Shown: positions 23,986-32,043 of the stretch, in pieces
Layout: each line of letters begins with the position of its first letter
How positions within the stretch are numbered: the first letter of the stretch is position 1
From: Phycisphaerae bacterium
GTDB lineage: Bacteria; Planctomycetota; Phycisphaerae; Phycisphaerales; UBA1924
DNA: 32,409 bases
Reading direction: 5' to 3'
Assembly (NCBI GenBank): GCA_030429485.1
Contig: JAUIFD010000020.1
Location: 1-32,409 of the forward strand
Notes under the pieces: model-generated
What the model was told of the DNA's origin: nothing
The model's input: the letters and a program-made list of their open reading frames with translations, nothing else
Databases searched by the model: none
Translations under genes and position numbers: made by a program

Positions 23986-26714
23986 CCGCCGCTCCCCGCG
24001 CCCAGGCGCACGCTCAACTCCTCCAGCTTCGTTCCCCACGGTTCGGCTTGAATCTCCGGGTAGAGCACGAGGAGTTGCTGGAGCGCCGCTCGTGCTCGCA
24101 CCGGGTCGTCGTCCGCGAGCAGCCGGATCGCGTTGTACCTCGCCTCCAACCACCCGTCCGTGCCGGGCGCGAGTGCCGAGCCGAGCGTCCTCCACGCCTC
24201 GATCGCCTCCGCGGGGTACCCGCACTCCTCGGCCATCGCTCCGAACCGGCGCAAGGTGTCCGCGTTGGCGGCGCCCAGCTCCACCGCCCGGCGATCGAGC
24301 CCTAGCGCGGTGTCCCGCATCACCTCGTCGTCGTTCGCCTCCCATACCGCCGCGGCGGCCGCCGCGGTGCGCGACAGAACCGAGCGCATCGTCGCATCGC
24401 TCTTGTGCTCGTCGAGCGGCTCGAACTGATCGAGCACCCTCAGCCCCGCGCGCACAAGCAGGTCTGCGGCGCTCACGTCCTCGGGGCTCTCAAGCCAGCG
24501 CTCGAGCGCCCGCCGATACAGCAAGCGATCGCCGGCCTCAACGAATCGCCCTCCGGTGGCGATCAGGTCGTCCATCGCGCGTTCGATGCGCGAGTCGTCG
24601 TTCCGGGCGATGGCGATCTGAAGCCACCGAAAGGCCAACTCGCCCTCGAGTTCGCTCGCGTTCTCACCCAGGATGTTGATCGAGTCGCGCACCACACTCA
24701 TCACCCGCTCGGCGCGCTCCGCGTCGGGCGCCGCGCTCGCGAGAATCGCGTCGAGCATCTGGCGTCCGAGCGTCACGAGTCGGCGAGCGGCCTCTCCCGA
24801 AACCTCGGGATCGCTCAGATCGCGCGCGGCCAGCACGTCGTGATCGAGCAGCTCCGAAGCGACCCGCACGAAACGGTCGCCCAGACTCTCGGTAGTCGCA
24901 CCGCGTGCAGCCGACGGCGCCCTGCGAAACACGCGGTAGAGCAGCGTCGCCGCGTGCCGACGCGCCGCCCAGTACACCTCTGAGCTCTTCGGCACCGAGA
25001 GCAGTATCTCGATCGCCTCATCGTCGGAGACCAGCCCGGCGGACGCACGCCGCAACAGCAGACGCGCAGCACGCTCGGTGCCCGGAAACTCCTCCAAATA
25101 CAGGGCCGTGAGGCGTTCGCGCCGCGGCTCCTCCGAGACCCTCCCGCCGTCGATCGCCCGGTCCAACGCGAGCAGGGCAAACCACAGCGCGTCGTCGCGT
25201 TCGCCCGGGTCGCGGGCGGTCGAGGCGCCCGACTCAAACGCGAGACTCGCCTCCATGAAGTCGCCCGCGTAGAACAAAGCGAGACCACGCACCTGCTGGG
25301 AACGCGACGCCTGCTCGGTGTACTTCCCCGCGTCGTCCGATTCGCTCGCTTCGTCAAACGCACCGGCCGCGGCCCGATACCGGTTTGCAACCTCCGCCTT
25401 CTGGGTCGGTTGCTCGGTGTCCTCTCCGGCTTCGGCGTGTGCCTGGCGGGCGCGCTCGTAGGCCTGCACCGCGCGCACGTAGCGCACGACGAAGCCCTCC
25501 TCCCCGATCGGGGCCGTGCCGTACCGAGAGACAAGGTCGAGCACGTGCCCGAGCTCCCCTCGCTCCACGAGGTCGCCAAGCCCGATCTGCGCGAGGGCCT
25601 CAAGCAGTCGATCACGCTCGGGAAGGTTGCGTGCCCCCGGGTCGGCGAGCCCCTCCAATGCCACGATCGCAAGCAGACGCGCTTCGAGCGGCTTGAGCGT
25701 CCGCTCACCGTCATCGCCGGCGGTCGGCGGGCGTTCGCGGTGGCGCTCGTTGACCATCGCTTCGAGGTCCGCCCAACGCCTCGCGCGCCCGAGCACGAGC
25801 AGGCGCCTCGCGAACACCTGCGGTTGGACGCGTTCGGCGACCTCGGCGTCCTCGCTCTCGAGTACGTCCATCCACCGCACCGCGTCGACATGCTCATCCG
25901 CGAGCGAGCAGGCCAGCGCGCACCCGATCACCGACCTGGCGACGTGGTCGTACCGCAGCAAACTCACAGGCGCTCGCTCCACCGAAGGGCGCCGCTCGCC
26001 CGGCGAGTTGACGAGCCAAGCGAAGTCCTGGAGCGCATCGTCCGTGTACCGGCGTGATCTGGTGAGGATGGCCATGTGCAGATTGGTCCAACCGGAGTAG
26101 TACCGCGCAAGCGAGCGCACGCGCCTCGCCTCGCCCAGCTCGTCGCGCACGAGCTGCTCATCGACGCTCGCGCGCGGTGATCGCTCCAGACGCTCCAGCT
26201 CGCCGATGCGTCGATCGACGCGCGCGACAACCTCCCGCAACACAGGGAGCACCTCGCGCAGCACGCCCGTCGCCTCCTCGATCTCCTCCGGAGTCGTCAG
26301 GCGTAGGAGTTCGTTCTCGCCCACCTGTTCGACGCGCAGGTACCTGGCGCGAGCGAGCGTCACACGCAGCTCGTTCGCCTCACTCTCCGGCACGTGGCTG
26401 AGCAGGTCGCGCGCCCAACGCTCCACACGCGAGCTCGCGTCCTCGGACTCCGACTCGTTGAGCTGCGCCGCGTAGAGCTTCGCGAGACGCTCGGCAATCT
26501 CCGGGCGCTCCTCGGGGGGTGCGCTCGCGAGACGGTCTCGCAAGTATGCGCCGAGGAGATCGTCGAGCCCAAGCGACTCGAGGTATCGCTCAAGCGGGTC
26601 AGCCGGCGGCGCGTCCGCTTCATCCTGCGCGGACGCCTCAAGGCACGCGAGGGCGCACACGACCGCCGCCAGACACGCAAACCAACGGGCGTGCTTACTC
26701 CGCCGCGGGGACAT
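23982..26714 (-). CDS. Large secreted TPR-like protein of the ExbBD/VWA operon
   Basis: This 910-residue exported protein begins with a basic N-terminus (MSPRRSKHARW), a hydrophobic core and a likely cleavage after LEASA near residue 29. The mature part is almost wholly helical, with the Ala/Leu/Arg/Glu spacing and paired-helix segments of tetratricopeptide repeats. Examples are ALFYAGDFMEASLAFESGA and EECGYPAEAIEAWRTLG, the latter near the C-terminus and matching the TPR pattern well. It is probably a periplasmic scaffold. The start overlaps the upstream ExbD-like gene by 20 bases, with AAGGTGAG as ribosome-binding site; the stop overlaps the next gene by four bases. No catalytic motif is visible. 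Confidence 0.78.
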   Translation of the reverse strand: MSPRRSKHARWFACLAAVVCALACLEASAQDEADAPPADPLERYLESLGLDDLLGAYLRDRLASAPPEERPEIAERLAKLYAAQLNESESEDASSRVERWARDLLSHVPESEANELRVTLARARYLRVEQVGENELLRLTTPEEIEEATGVLREVLPVLREVVARVDRRIGELERLERSPRASVDEQLVRDELGEARRVRSLARYYSGWTNLHMAILTRSRRYTDDALQDFAWLVNSPGERRPSVERAPVSLLRYDHVARSVIGCALACSLADEHVDAVRWMDVLESEDAEVAERVQPQVFARRLLVLGRARRWADLEAMVNERHRERPPTAGDDGERTLKPLEARLLAIVALEGLADPGARNLPERDRLLEALAQIGLGDLVERGELGHVLDLVSRYGTAPIGEEGFVVRYVRAVQAYERARQAHAEAGEDTEQPTQKAEVANRYRAAAGAFDEASESDDAGKYTEQASRSQQVRGLALFYAGDFMEASLAFESGASTARDPGERDDALWFALLALDRAIDGGRVSEEPRRERLTALYLEEFPGTERAARLLLRRASAGLVSDDEAIEILLSVPKSSEVYWAARRHAATLLYRVFRRAPSAARGATTESLGDRFVRVASELLDHDVLAARDLSDPEVSGEAARRLVTLGRQMLDAILASAAPDAERAERVMSVVRDSINILGENASELEGELAFRWLQIAIARNDDSRIERAMDDLIATGGRFVEAGDRLLYRRALERWLESPEDVSAADLLVRAGLRVLDQFEPLDEHKSDATMRSVLSRTAAAAAAVWEANDDEVMRDTALGLDRRAVELGAANADTLRRFGAMAEECGYPAEAIEAWRTLGSALAPGTDGWLEARYNAIRLLADDDPVRARAALQQLLVLYPEIQAEPWGTKLEELSVRLGAGSGG

Positions 26715-27120
26715 AGCTCACCTTTGTAAACCCGGCGTTCTTGCAGGCCTGCAACGCCGCGGCCGCCGAGTCGACCGTCGCGAGCGGGAGCACCCGCACA
26801 AACACGCCGCCCTCCTTCGGGAGCTGGCGGAGGATCGCCTCGAGGTCTTCGCGCGTCGAGACCTCGCGCGAGCCGATCGCGAACCGAGCTCGGGCCCGGC
26901 CGTCACCGACCGTCACGACCTGGGGCTGGAAGTCGGCCGCCCGCCCCGCGCCGGCTTCGGACTCAGCTTGCAACGCCGACGCCAGATCGCGCTCGGGCTC
27001 AAGCACCGACGCGGTCAGCATGAAGTAGATCAGGAGAAGGAACACCACGTCGATGGTCGCCGCCATCGGCAGCACCGCGGCGTCGCGCCACGACTGGGTT
27101 CGCACGGGCTCGAAGCGCAT
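26695..27120 (-). CDS. ExbD/TolR family protein, second copy
   Basis: This 141-residue protein has a short cytoplasmic N-terminus, one membrane helix (about 23-42) and a periplasmic domain. The proton-pathway aspartate is D24 in ATIDVVFLLL, the position of the essential Asp in ExbD and TolR. The usual TPxIDV is altered: the Thr-Pro step is replaced by Ala-Ala-Thr, an oddity compared with the first copy. The C-terminal VDSAAAALQACKNAGFTKVSYV matches the conserved end of the ExbD domain. It starts directly after the stop of the first ExbD gene with no spacer. Two different ExbD-type proteins would form a heterodimer inside an ExbB pentamer. Confidence 0.88.
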   Translation of the reverse strand: MRFEPVRTQSWRDAAVLPMAATIDVVFLLLIYFMLTASVLEPERDLASALQAESEAGAGRAADFQPQVVTVGDGRARARFAIGSREVSTREDLEAILRQLPKEGGVFVRVLPLATVDSAAAALQACKNAGFTKVSYVPAAE

Positions 27121-27552
27121 CTACCTCCCCTCCGGAGGCAGGGCTGTACCGAGCTTCCACCGGCGGACGCCGATCTGTGCGAGGCGTCCGGCGACCTCAT
27201 TGACCGTGGCTGCTGTGGAGGCGCCGTCCGCGCGCACGAGCACCTCGATCGCCTCGGGCCCGCCGGCGCGATCCGCCTCGACGACAACGAGCGCGACGAA
27301 CTGCTCGACGGAAAGACGCCTTCCGTCTGACCAGAGCGTGCCGTCAGCGGAGATATCGAGCACCATGTCGCCAGACGAGTTCGTTGAGCTGTCGTCACCG
27401 GCTTGCTCGGGGAGCTCCACCGGCGTGCGCACGGCCTGGGCGAACTGCGACGTAAACAGGAAGAAGATGATGAGGAGGAAGACCACGTCGATCATGGGGG
27501 TCAGATCAAACCCCAGCGCGTGCTTGCGCGATGGCGCGCGGAACTTCATCAT
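27121..27552 (-). CDS. ExbD/TolR family protein, first copy
   Basis: This 143-residue stator-type protein carries the classical motif DLTPMIDVVFLLIIFF, with the essential aspartate D22 at the start of the single membrane helix. The periplasmic domain runs from about residue 50. Its block IEVLVRADGASTAATVNEVAGRLAQIG has the ExbD fold signature. In the ExbB-ExbD complex this protein conducts ions and converts ion flow into movement of a TonB-like partner. The ATG overlaps the ExbB-like stop by four bases (ATGA). The second ExbD gene abuts its stop. Confidence 0.92.
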   Translation of the reverse strand: MMKFRAPSRKHALGFDLTPMIDVVFLLIIFFLFTSQFAQAVRTPVELPEQAGDDSSTNSSGDMVLDISADGTLWSDGRRLSVEQFVALVVVEADRAGGPEAIEVLVRADGASTAATVNEVAGRLAQIGVRRWKLGTALPPEGR

Positions 27553-28373
27553 CGAGGCGCCACCCCTGGCCTGAGCCCCGCGCCCGGCGCGCCGGGAGCC
27601 GAGGGCGTCTGTCGCTGCTGCGCCGCGACCGCTGCGTGAGAGGGGCGCTGCGGTGGCGAGCCCGCGGGCGCACGCCCGGGAGCTGCGCCCGGCGCGCCTT
27701 CCAGGCGCGAGGCGAGCTGATCGACCACCGTCGCCGCGTCGCCCGCGAGGCCCTCGATTCGGTTACGCAGCCAGGCGTCCACAGCGGTGCAGGGGATCGC
27801 AACGATCAGGCCCATGACGGTCGTGATGAGCGCCACGGAGATGTCGCCCGCGAGCTGATCCGGCCGCGCCACGCCCTCGCCGGCGCGCAGCGTGTCGAAG
27901 GCGCCGACCATGCCGATCGTGGTGCCGAGGAGCCCGAGCATCGGCGCAACAGTCGCGATCACGCGGATCGGGTCGGTCTGGCGGTGCAGGCGTGCGACCT
28001 CGTGCGCACCGGCCTCCTCCAGCACGGTGCGGAGTTCGAGGAAGCCGAACGGCGAGCGCGCGCAGCGCGTCAATCCCGCGCCCACCACACGGGTCAGGAA
28101 GCTCTGGTTGCCCTCCGCCTGGCAGTAGGCGACAGCGCCCTGCACGTCGTTGGCGCGGAGCAGCTCGTCGAGCCGGGTTGCCTGCTCTTCGGGGACCAGT
28201 TGTGTACGCCGGAGACGCACGAGCTGCGCGATGATCAGCACCACCGCCGTGAACGACAGCCCGATGATCACAAAGCCGACCGCGCGCCCCTCGGCGATGA
28301 AGTCGAGAAGCGTGCGCTGCGGCGGGGCCACAGGCGTCGCAAGCGTCCAAGCGAACACACTCGAAAGGTCCAT
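27549..28373 (-). CDS. MotA/TolQ/ExbB proton channel family protein
   Basis: This 274-residue inner-membrane channel protein has a first helix near residues 31-52, a cytoplasmic loop, and the paired helices of the family. The blocks are IATVAPMLGLLGTTIGMVGAF (139-159) and ISVALITTVMGLIVAIPC (178-195); the Thr residues within them line the ion path in ExbB and TolQ. An unusual C-terminal tail of about 60 residues is Ala/Pro/Gln-rich and low-complexity. It would assemble as a pentamer around the ExbD-type proteins encoded immediately downstream. The start lies four bases before the preceding gene's stop ends the intergenic gap, so coupling is likely. Being a flagellar MotA is ruled out by the ExbD neighbours and length. 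Confidence 0.93.
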   Translation of the reverse strand: MDLSSVFAWTLATPVAPPQRTLLDFIAEGRAVGFVIIGLSFTAVVLIIAQLVRLRRTQLVPEEQATRLDELLRANDVQGAVAYCQAEGNQSFLTRVVGAGLTRCARSPFGFLELRTVLEEAGAHEVARLHRQTDPIRVIATVAPMLGLLGTTIGMVGAFDTLRAGEGVARPDQLAGDISVALITTVMGLIVAIPCTAVDAWLRNRIEGLAGDAATVVDQLASRLEGAPGAAPGRAPAGSPPQRPSHAAVAAQQRQTPSAPGAPGAGLRPGVAPR

Positions 28374-28377
28374 CAGA

Positions 28378-29439
28378 TCAGTTCTCCAAGCCGGCGGATG
28401 GCGCTGTCCGTGCGGTCAGTTCGGCGCGCAGCACCCCCGCGCCTTCCGTGTCGCCCATCTGCTCCATGATGCCCGCCGCGTCGCGCAGCGCGAGGGCCGC
28501 GAGGGAGGGCGCGATCGCCTCAAACTGCGCAGGCACGCGGAGCAGGTGCAGCGCGCCCAGTTGCCGTCGCTCAGGCGTGGCGTCGCGCGCGAGCCCGCGC
28601 CCGATCGCCACGTGCGCCCAGGCTTGCACCCATCCCTCCTGCTCGCGCTCGATGACCTGCTCGAGCGCGACGATCGCCTGCGTGCGCGCGCCGCGATCAT
28701 CCGACTGGGCGGCGACCAAATCCCACACCAACGCTGCGCCGCGATCGGCGGACGGTCGGGGCGGAAGGTCCGCATCAAGCCCGGTCGCAAAGCACGCCGC
28801 GGCGTGGTAGAGGGCGGCGAGCTCGCCCGCGCGCCCCGTCCACTCCTGGGGCAGCGGCGCGGACGCGAACGCGCGCACGGCGTCGTCGTCGCCCCAGATC
28901 GGAGGGAGATCGGTGACCAACGCGTAGCGAGGATCCTCAACCGGCCCCCACTGCCCGCCGGCTCGACGCTGGTAGGGCTGCGGGCCGGGCGCGGGGGCGG
29001 CCGCGTGTTGCCAGGCGAGCCAGGCCTCAAGCGCGAGTGTGCGCGCCCCGCGGTCGAGCCGGCACCGGAGCAGACCCTCGGCGGCTCGCGCGGTGGTCGG
29101 CCCCTGGGCGCCCTCCCGCGCACGCAAGACGTCCTCGAAGAGGGGCTCGGCGGCGAGGGCGTCGCCCCGCTCGAGGCGCGCCCACGCGCGCCAGACCTCG
29201 TCGCCCGTGTCACGCCAATCGGAATCGCCCTGCTCGCCCTCGATGCGGAGCACACGATCCCACGCGACGATCACGGGCGCCGCGGTTTCGCCATCGACGA
29301 CGACACCTTCGGGCGTGAGTTCGACGACCGTGCCGGCGGGCGCGGGCTCGGCGCGCCGGAGCATGAGCGGTTGCGCCCACGCAGCCGGCGCGGCGGCAAG
29401 CGACAGTGCGATCGCGACCCCGGCGTTGCGACCGATCAA
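28378..29439 (-). CDS. Secreted helical-repeat protein of the ExbBD/VWA operon
   Basis: This 353-residue exported protein has a signal peptide MIGRNAGVAIALSLAAAPAA ending in AWAQ near residue 22. A short beta-rich segment follows (GTVVELTPEGVVVDGETA, then VIVAWDRVLRIEG), reminiscent of small beta-barrel modules. The remainder is helical and TPR-like (DEVWRAWARLERGDALAAEPLFEDVL, with an Ala/Gly pattern). No catalytic residues are evident. The start codon is TTG and overlaps the VWA gene's stop by four bases. The next gene, the ExbB-like channel, starts four bases after its stop. It is probably a periplasmic partner of the machine. Confidence 0.75.
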   Translation of the reverse strand: MIGRNAGVAIALSLAAAPAAWAQPLMLRRAEPAPAGTVVELTPEGVVVDGETAAPVIVAWDRVLRIEGEQGDSDWRDTGDEVWRAWARLERGDALAAEPLFEDVLRAREGAQGPTTARAAEGLLRCRLDRGARTLALEAWLAWQHAAAPAPGPQPYQRRAGGQWGPVEDPRYALVTDLPPIWGDDDAVRAFASAPLPQEWTGRAGELAALYHAAACFATGLDADLPPRPSADRGAALVWDLVAAQSDDRGARTQAIVALEQVIEREQEGWVQAWAHVAIGRGLARDATPERRQLGALHLLRVPAQFEAIAPSLAALALRDAAGIMEQMGDTEGAGVLRAELTARTAPSAGLEN

Positions 29440-30386
29440 GGCCCACCCCCACCACCGGGCGCGCGCACGTAGGTGTACGTGCCGCCGCTGTCCTGCGCGA
29501 TGCGCCGCATCACGGGCTCAGACGCAGTGCTGACGAGGGCGATGCAATGGACGGGCACGGTTGCGCTGGCGTTGAGCTGCGCGATGTTGTCCGCGATTGT
29601 CGGGTCGAACTCGCCGTCGGTGAGAAAGTAGATGGCGTCAGCGCGTGGGCGCAGCGCGAAGACGAGCTCAAAGGCCGGCATGGGGTTGGTGCCGCCCGAG
29701 GGGTTGATCTGCTGCACGGCGCTTCGCGCGCGGCGCTTCTCCGTCGGGTTGGCGCCGACCCAGCGGCTGCCGCCGCTGATCGGCGTGGCGGAGTCGGAGT
29801 AGAGCACGACGTAGAACTCGGCGGCGTCGTAGAGGTCGTTGAGCGATCGGGTGAGTTCGGTGCGGAGCGCTTCCATCTTGCCGCCGATGGCCATCGACCC
29901 GGAGATGTCGAGGACGTAGGCAAATCGGTTGCCGGTGGCTTCGACGCCGAAGAACGACGCGCCCTGGCCCTGCGCGCCTCCCGAGCCGAGCCCTTCGCCC
30001 ATGCCGATGTCGCCGGAGCCGAGGTCCTGGGCGAGTTCGGTCAGGTCGTCGAGCGAACCGGAGGCGTCGACTTCGGGGAGCGACTCCTCGATCTCGATCT
30101 CGGGGATCTCGTCGGTCTCGGGTGCTGCGGGCGTGTCGAAGACGACGGCGTCGGCCTGGAGTGCGGCGAGTTCGGCGTCGGTCGTGATGGCGAACTCGAC
30201 GACGGCTTCTTCGGTGCCGCGCGGTCCGGCCCCGCCGCCACCCACCCCGATGAGCGCCGCGAGGACCGCGGTGATGAGGTGAAAGGCGAGCGAGGCGACG
30301 ATGCCGACAACGGTGGCGCGACGCACCCAGCGCCAGACACGATCTGAGATGACGTGTTCGGGTCCTGCCCGGTCCGGCGCCGTCAT
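29436..30386 (-). CDS. Membrane-anchored von Willebrand factor A domain protein with TonB/TolA-like membrane helix
   Basis: This 316-residue protein is the first gene of the unit. A basic cytoplasmic segment (RVWRWVRRA) precedes a single membrane helix at about 24-48. Within it Ser32 and His36 form the S-x-x-x-H pattern that in TonB and TolA contacts ExbBD and TolQR. A Gly-rich and then acidic linker (ETDEIPEIEIEESLPEVD) leads to a VWA domain from about 140. Its metal site is intact: DISGS, GGTNP for the distal Thr, and LTDGEF for the Asp. The C-terminus is Gly-rich. VWA domains bind proteins through a divalent metal. An ExbB/ExbD-driven role is an inference from the motif and neighbours. GAGG precedes the ATG. 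Confidence 0.88.
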   Translation of the reverse strand: MTAPDRAGPEHVISDRVWRWVRRATVVGIVASLAFHLITAVLAALIGVGGGGAGPRGTEEAVVEFAITTDAELAALQADAVVFDTPAAPETDEIPEIEIEESLPEVDASGSLDDLTELAQDLGSGDIGMGEGLGSGGAQGQGASFFGVEATGNRFAYVLDISGSMAIGGKMEALRTELTRSLNDLYDAAEFYVVLYSDSATPISGGSRWVGANPTEKRRARSAVQQINPSGGTNPMPAFELVFALRPRADAIYFLTDGEFDPTIADNIAQLNASATVPVHCIALVSTASEPVMRRIAQDSGGTYTYVRAPGGGGGP

Positions 30387-30474
30387 GGTCTGCCTCGCGT
30401 GGGCTCGCGTCCCCCTTCCCCGGGAGACGGTGTTGGGCTGACGTGGTTGTCGTCCGCCCGCCTGTGCTCGCGAC

Positions 30475-30480
30475 AGTCTA
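30475..30480 (-). promoter_or_regulatory. -10-like box for the ExbBD/VWA operon
   Basis: The minus strand reads TAGACT, 88 bases before the VWA start, in the 206-base gap between divergent genes. It would give a leader of about 80 bases. No convincing -35 is seen. The gap also holds the pyrH promoter and nothing else I can support. Confidence 0.3.
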
Positions 30481-30580
30481 CCCGTAGGGCGTGCGGGTGT
30501 TGCCGCTCTTGCACCATTCGTGCGGGTTTGGGTGGCAGTTGCCGCGGTGTCGCGAATGGGCGGGGACGGGCTGCGCGACG

Positions 30581-30586
30581 TATCGT
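30581..30586 (+). promoter_or_regulatory. -10-like box abutting the pyrH start
   Basis: TATCGT ends six bases before the GTG at 30593, the spacing expected for transcription starting on the first base of the start codon. This supports the GTG as start, although the frame is open upstream to 30491. Confidence 0.45.
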
Positions 30587-30592
30587 GCCCGC

Positions 30593-31351
30593 GTGACCAC
30601 CACCGACGTCGAGCCGAGCCCGTCCGCCACGCAGCGCCCCGGGTATCGGCGGGTGCTGCTCAAGCTCTCGGGCGAGTCGTTTGGCGGCGAGGGCAAGTTC
30701 GGGATCGACTCGACAGCGCTCGATCTGATCGGTCGCGAGGTCGCTTCGGCGGCGAGTGTGGGAGCGAAGGTGGCGGTGGTCGTGGGCGGGGGCAACATCA
30801 TCCGCGGCGCGGCTCTTGCTGCTGAGGGGCACATCGAGCAGGCGACGGCCGACTACATGGGGATGCTCGGCACGGTGATCAACGCGCTGGCGCTGCGGGA
30901 GAAGCTATTGACCCTTGGGGTCGATTCACGCGTGCTCTCGGCGCTCGAGGTGCGGAGCGTGGCCGAGCCCTTTATCCGCGGGCGGGCGCTGCGCCACATG
31001 GAGAAGGGGCGCGTGGTGATCCTCGCGGCGGGTGTGGGCAGCCCGTTCTTCACGACGGATACGTGCGCGGCGCTGCGGGCGAGGGAGCTCGAGTGCGACG
31101 TGCTGCTCAAGGCGACGAAGGTGGACGGCGTGTACACGGCTGACCCCGCGAAGGACCCGACCGCGACGCGCTATGAGCGGCTGACGTTTTCGGAGGCGCT
31201 GGAGAAGCAGCTGCGCATCATGGACATGACGGCGCTGGCGATGTGCCGCGAGCACCGGATCCCGGTGATCGTGTTCGACTTCAAGAAGGCGGGCGCGATC
31301 CGGCAGGTGGTGGACGGGGCCAGCGTGGGGACGCTGGTGACGGCGGATTGA
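30593..31351 (+). CDS. pyrH: UMP kinase
   Basis: It phosphorylates UMP to UDP with ATP, an essential step of pyrimidine nucleotide synthesis, as a hexamer in the cytoplasm. The 252-residue protein has the amino-acid kinase fold: LLKLSGESFGG (22-32), VVVGGGNIIRG for the phosphate loop, then ATADYMGMLGTVINALAL, GVGSPFFTTDTCAALRA for the UMP site, and KATKVDGVYTADP for the ATP site. About 16 extra residues precede the core. The start is a GTG. It is not next to tsf or frr, its usual partners. The exported VOC protein gene begins 29 bases after the stop. Confidence 0.96.
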   Translation: MTTTDVEPSPSATQRPGYRRVLLKLSGESFGGEGKFGIDSTALDLIGREVASAASVGAKVAVVVGGGNIIRGAALAAEGHIEQATADYMGMLGTVINALALREKLLTLGVDSRVLSALEVRSVAEPFIRGRALRHMEKGRVVILAAGVGSPFFTTDTCAALRARELECDVLLKATKVDGVYTADPAKDPTATRYERLTFSEALEKQLRIMDMTALAMCREHRIPVIVFDFKKAGAIRQVVDGASVGTLVTAD

Positions 31352-31380
31352 AGCAAGATACGGCTTACCGGAGTTTGACT

Positions 31381-31881
31381 ATGGCATTGGCGAAGCTTGG
31401 GGGCTGGCGCGGCGGTCGTGTGTCCGGCGCGGCGTTGGGAGCGGTGGCAGCATGCGTGCTTGTCGGCGCGGCGCTTCGGCCTGCGGCGGCGCAGGAAACG
31501 GTGGAGAAGGGGGCTGCGGAGAAGGAACCCGCGATGCGCGTGCATTACCTGGAGATCGTGACGAAGGACGTGGACGCGGTGTGTGCGACCTATGCGGAGC
31601 AGCACGGCGTGGAGTTTTCCGAGCCCGTGCCGGAGCTTGGCAATGCGCGCACCGCGAAGCTCGCGAAGGGCGGGCTGGTCGGCGTGCGCGCGCCGATGCG
31701 CGAGGATGAGGCACCGGTCGTGCGCCCGTACATGCTCGTGGACGACCTCGCGAGCGCGGTCGCGGCGGCGAAGGCTGCGGGGGCGGAGATCGCGATCGAG
31801 TCGATGGAGATTCCAGGGCGCGGGACGATCGCGATCTACGTGCAGGGCGGGGTGCAGCAGGGGCTGTGGAAGGCTGATTGA
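31381..31881 (+). CDS. VOC-fold (glyoxalase/bleomycin-resistance-like) protein with apparent signal peptide
   Basis: This 166-residue protein has the paired beta-alpha-beta-beta-beta modules of the vicinal oxygen chelate fold. The first module begins at MRVHYLEIVTKDVDAVCATYAEQ (52 onwards), the second at VVRPYMLVDDLASAVAAAKAAG (about 117), ending IAIYVQGGVQQGLW. Family members are metal-dependent lyases, dioxygenases or binding proteins; the expected metal ligands are not all apparent. Residues 1-37 form a signal-like sequence with a hydrophobic core and PAAA-Q cleavage site. GGAG seven bases before the ATG at 31381 supports the long form. A cytoplasmic form starting at the internal ATG 31534 cannot be excluded. 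It is probably co-transcribed with pyrH. Confidence 0.72.
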   Translation: MALAKLGGWRGGRVSGAALGAVAACVLVGAALRPAAAQETVEKGAAEKEPAMRVHYLEIVTKDVDAVCATYAEQHGVEFSEPVPELGNARTAKLAKGGLVGVRAPMREDEAPVVRPYMLVDDLASAVAAAKAAGAEIAIESMEIPGRGTIAIYVQGGVQQGLWKAD

Positions 31882-32043
31882 CCTGAGCTGGCCGCCACGC
31901 CCGGAGCTTGGCCCTGCCACGGGTATTCCGCTCGCAGATGCCCTGATGCCTGATTCACGCCCCGATCCGTCCCTCGCCACGGGCCGGACATCGCCGCCGG
32001 CGGCAGGAACCTGACTGAAGCTCACCGCACCGCCGGAAAGGCG

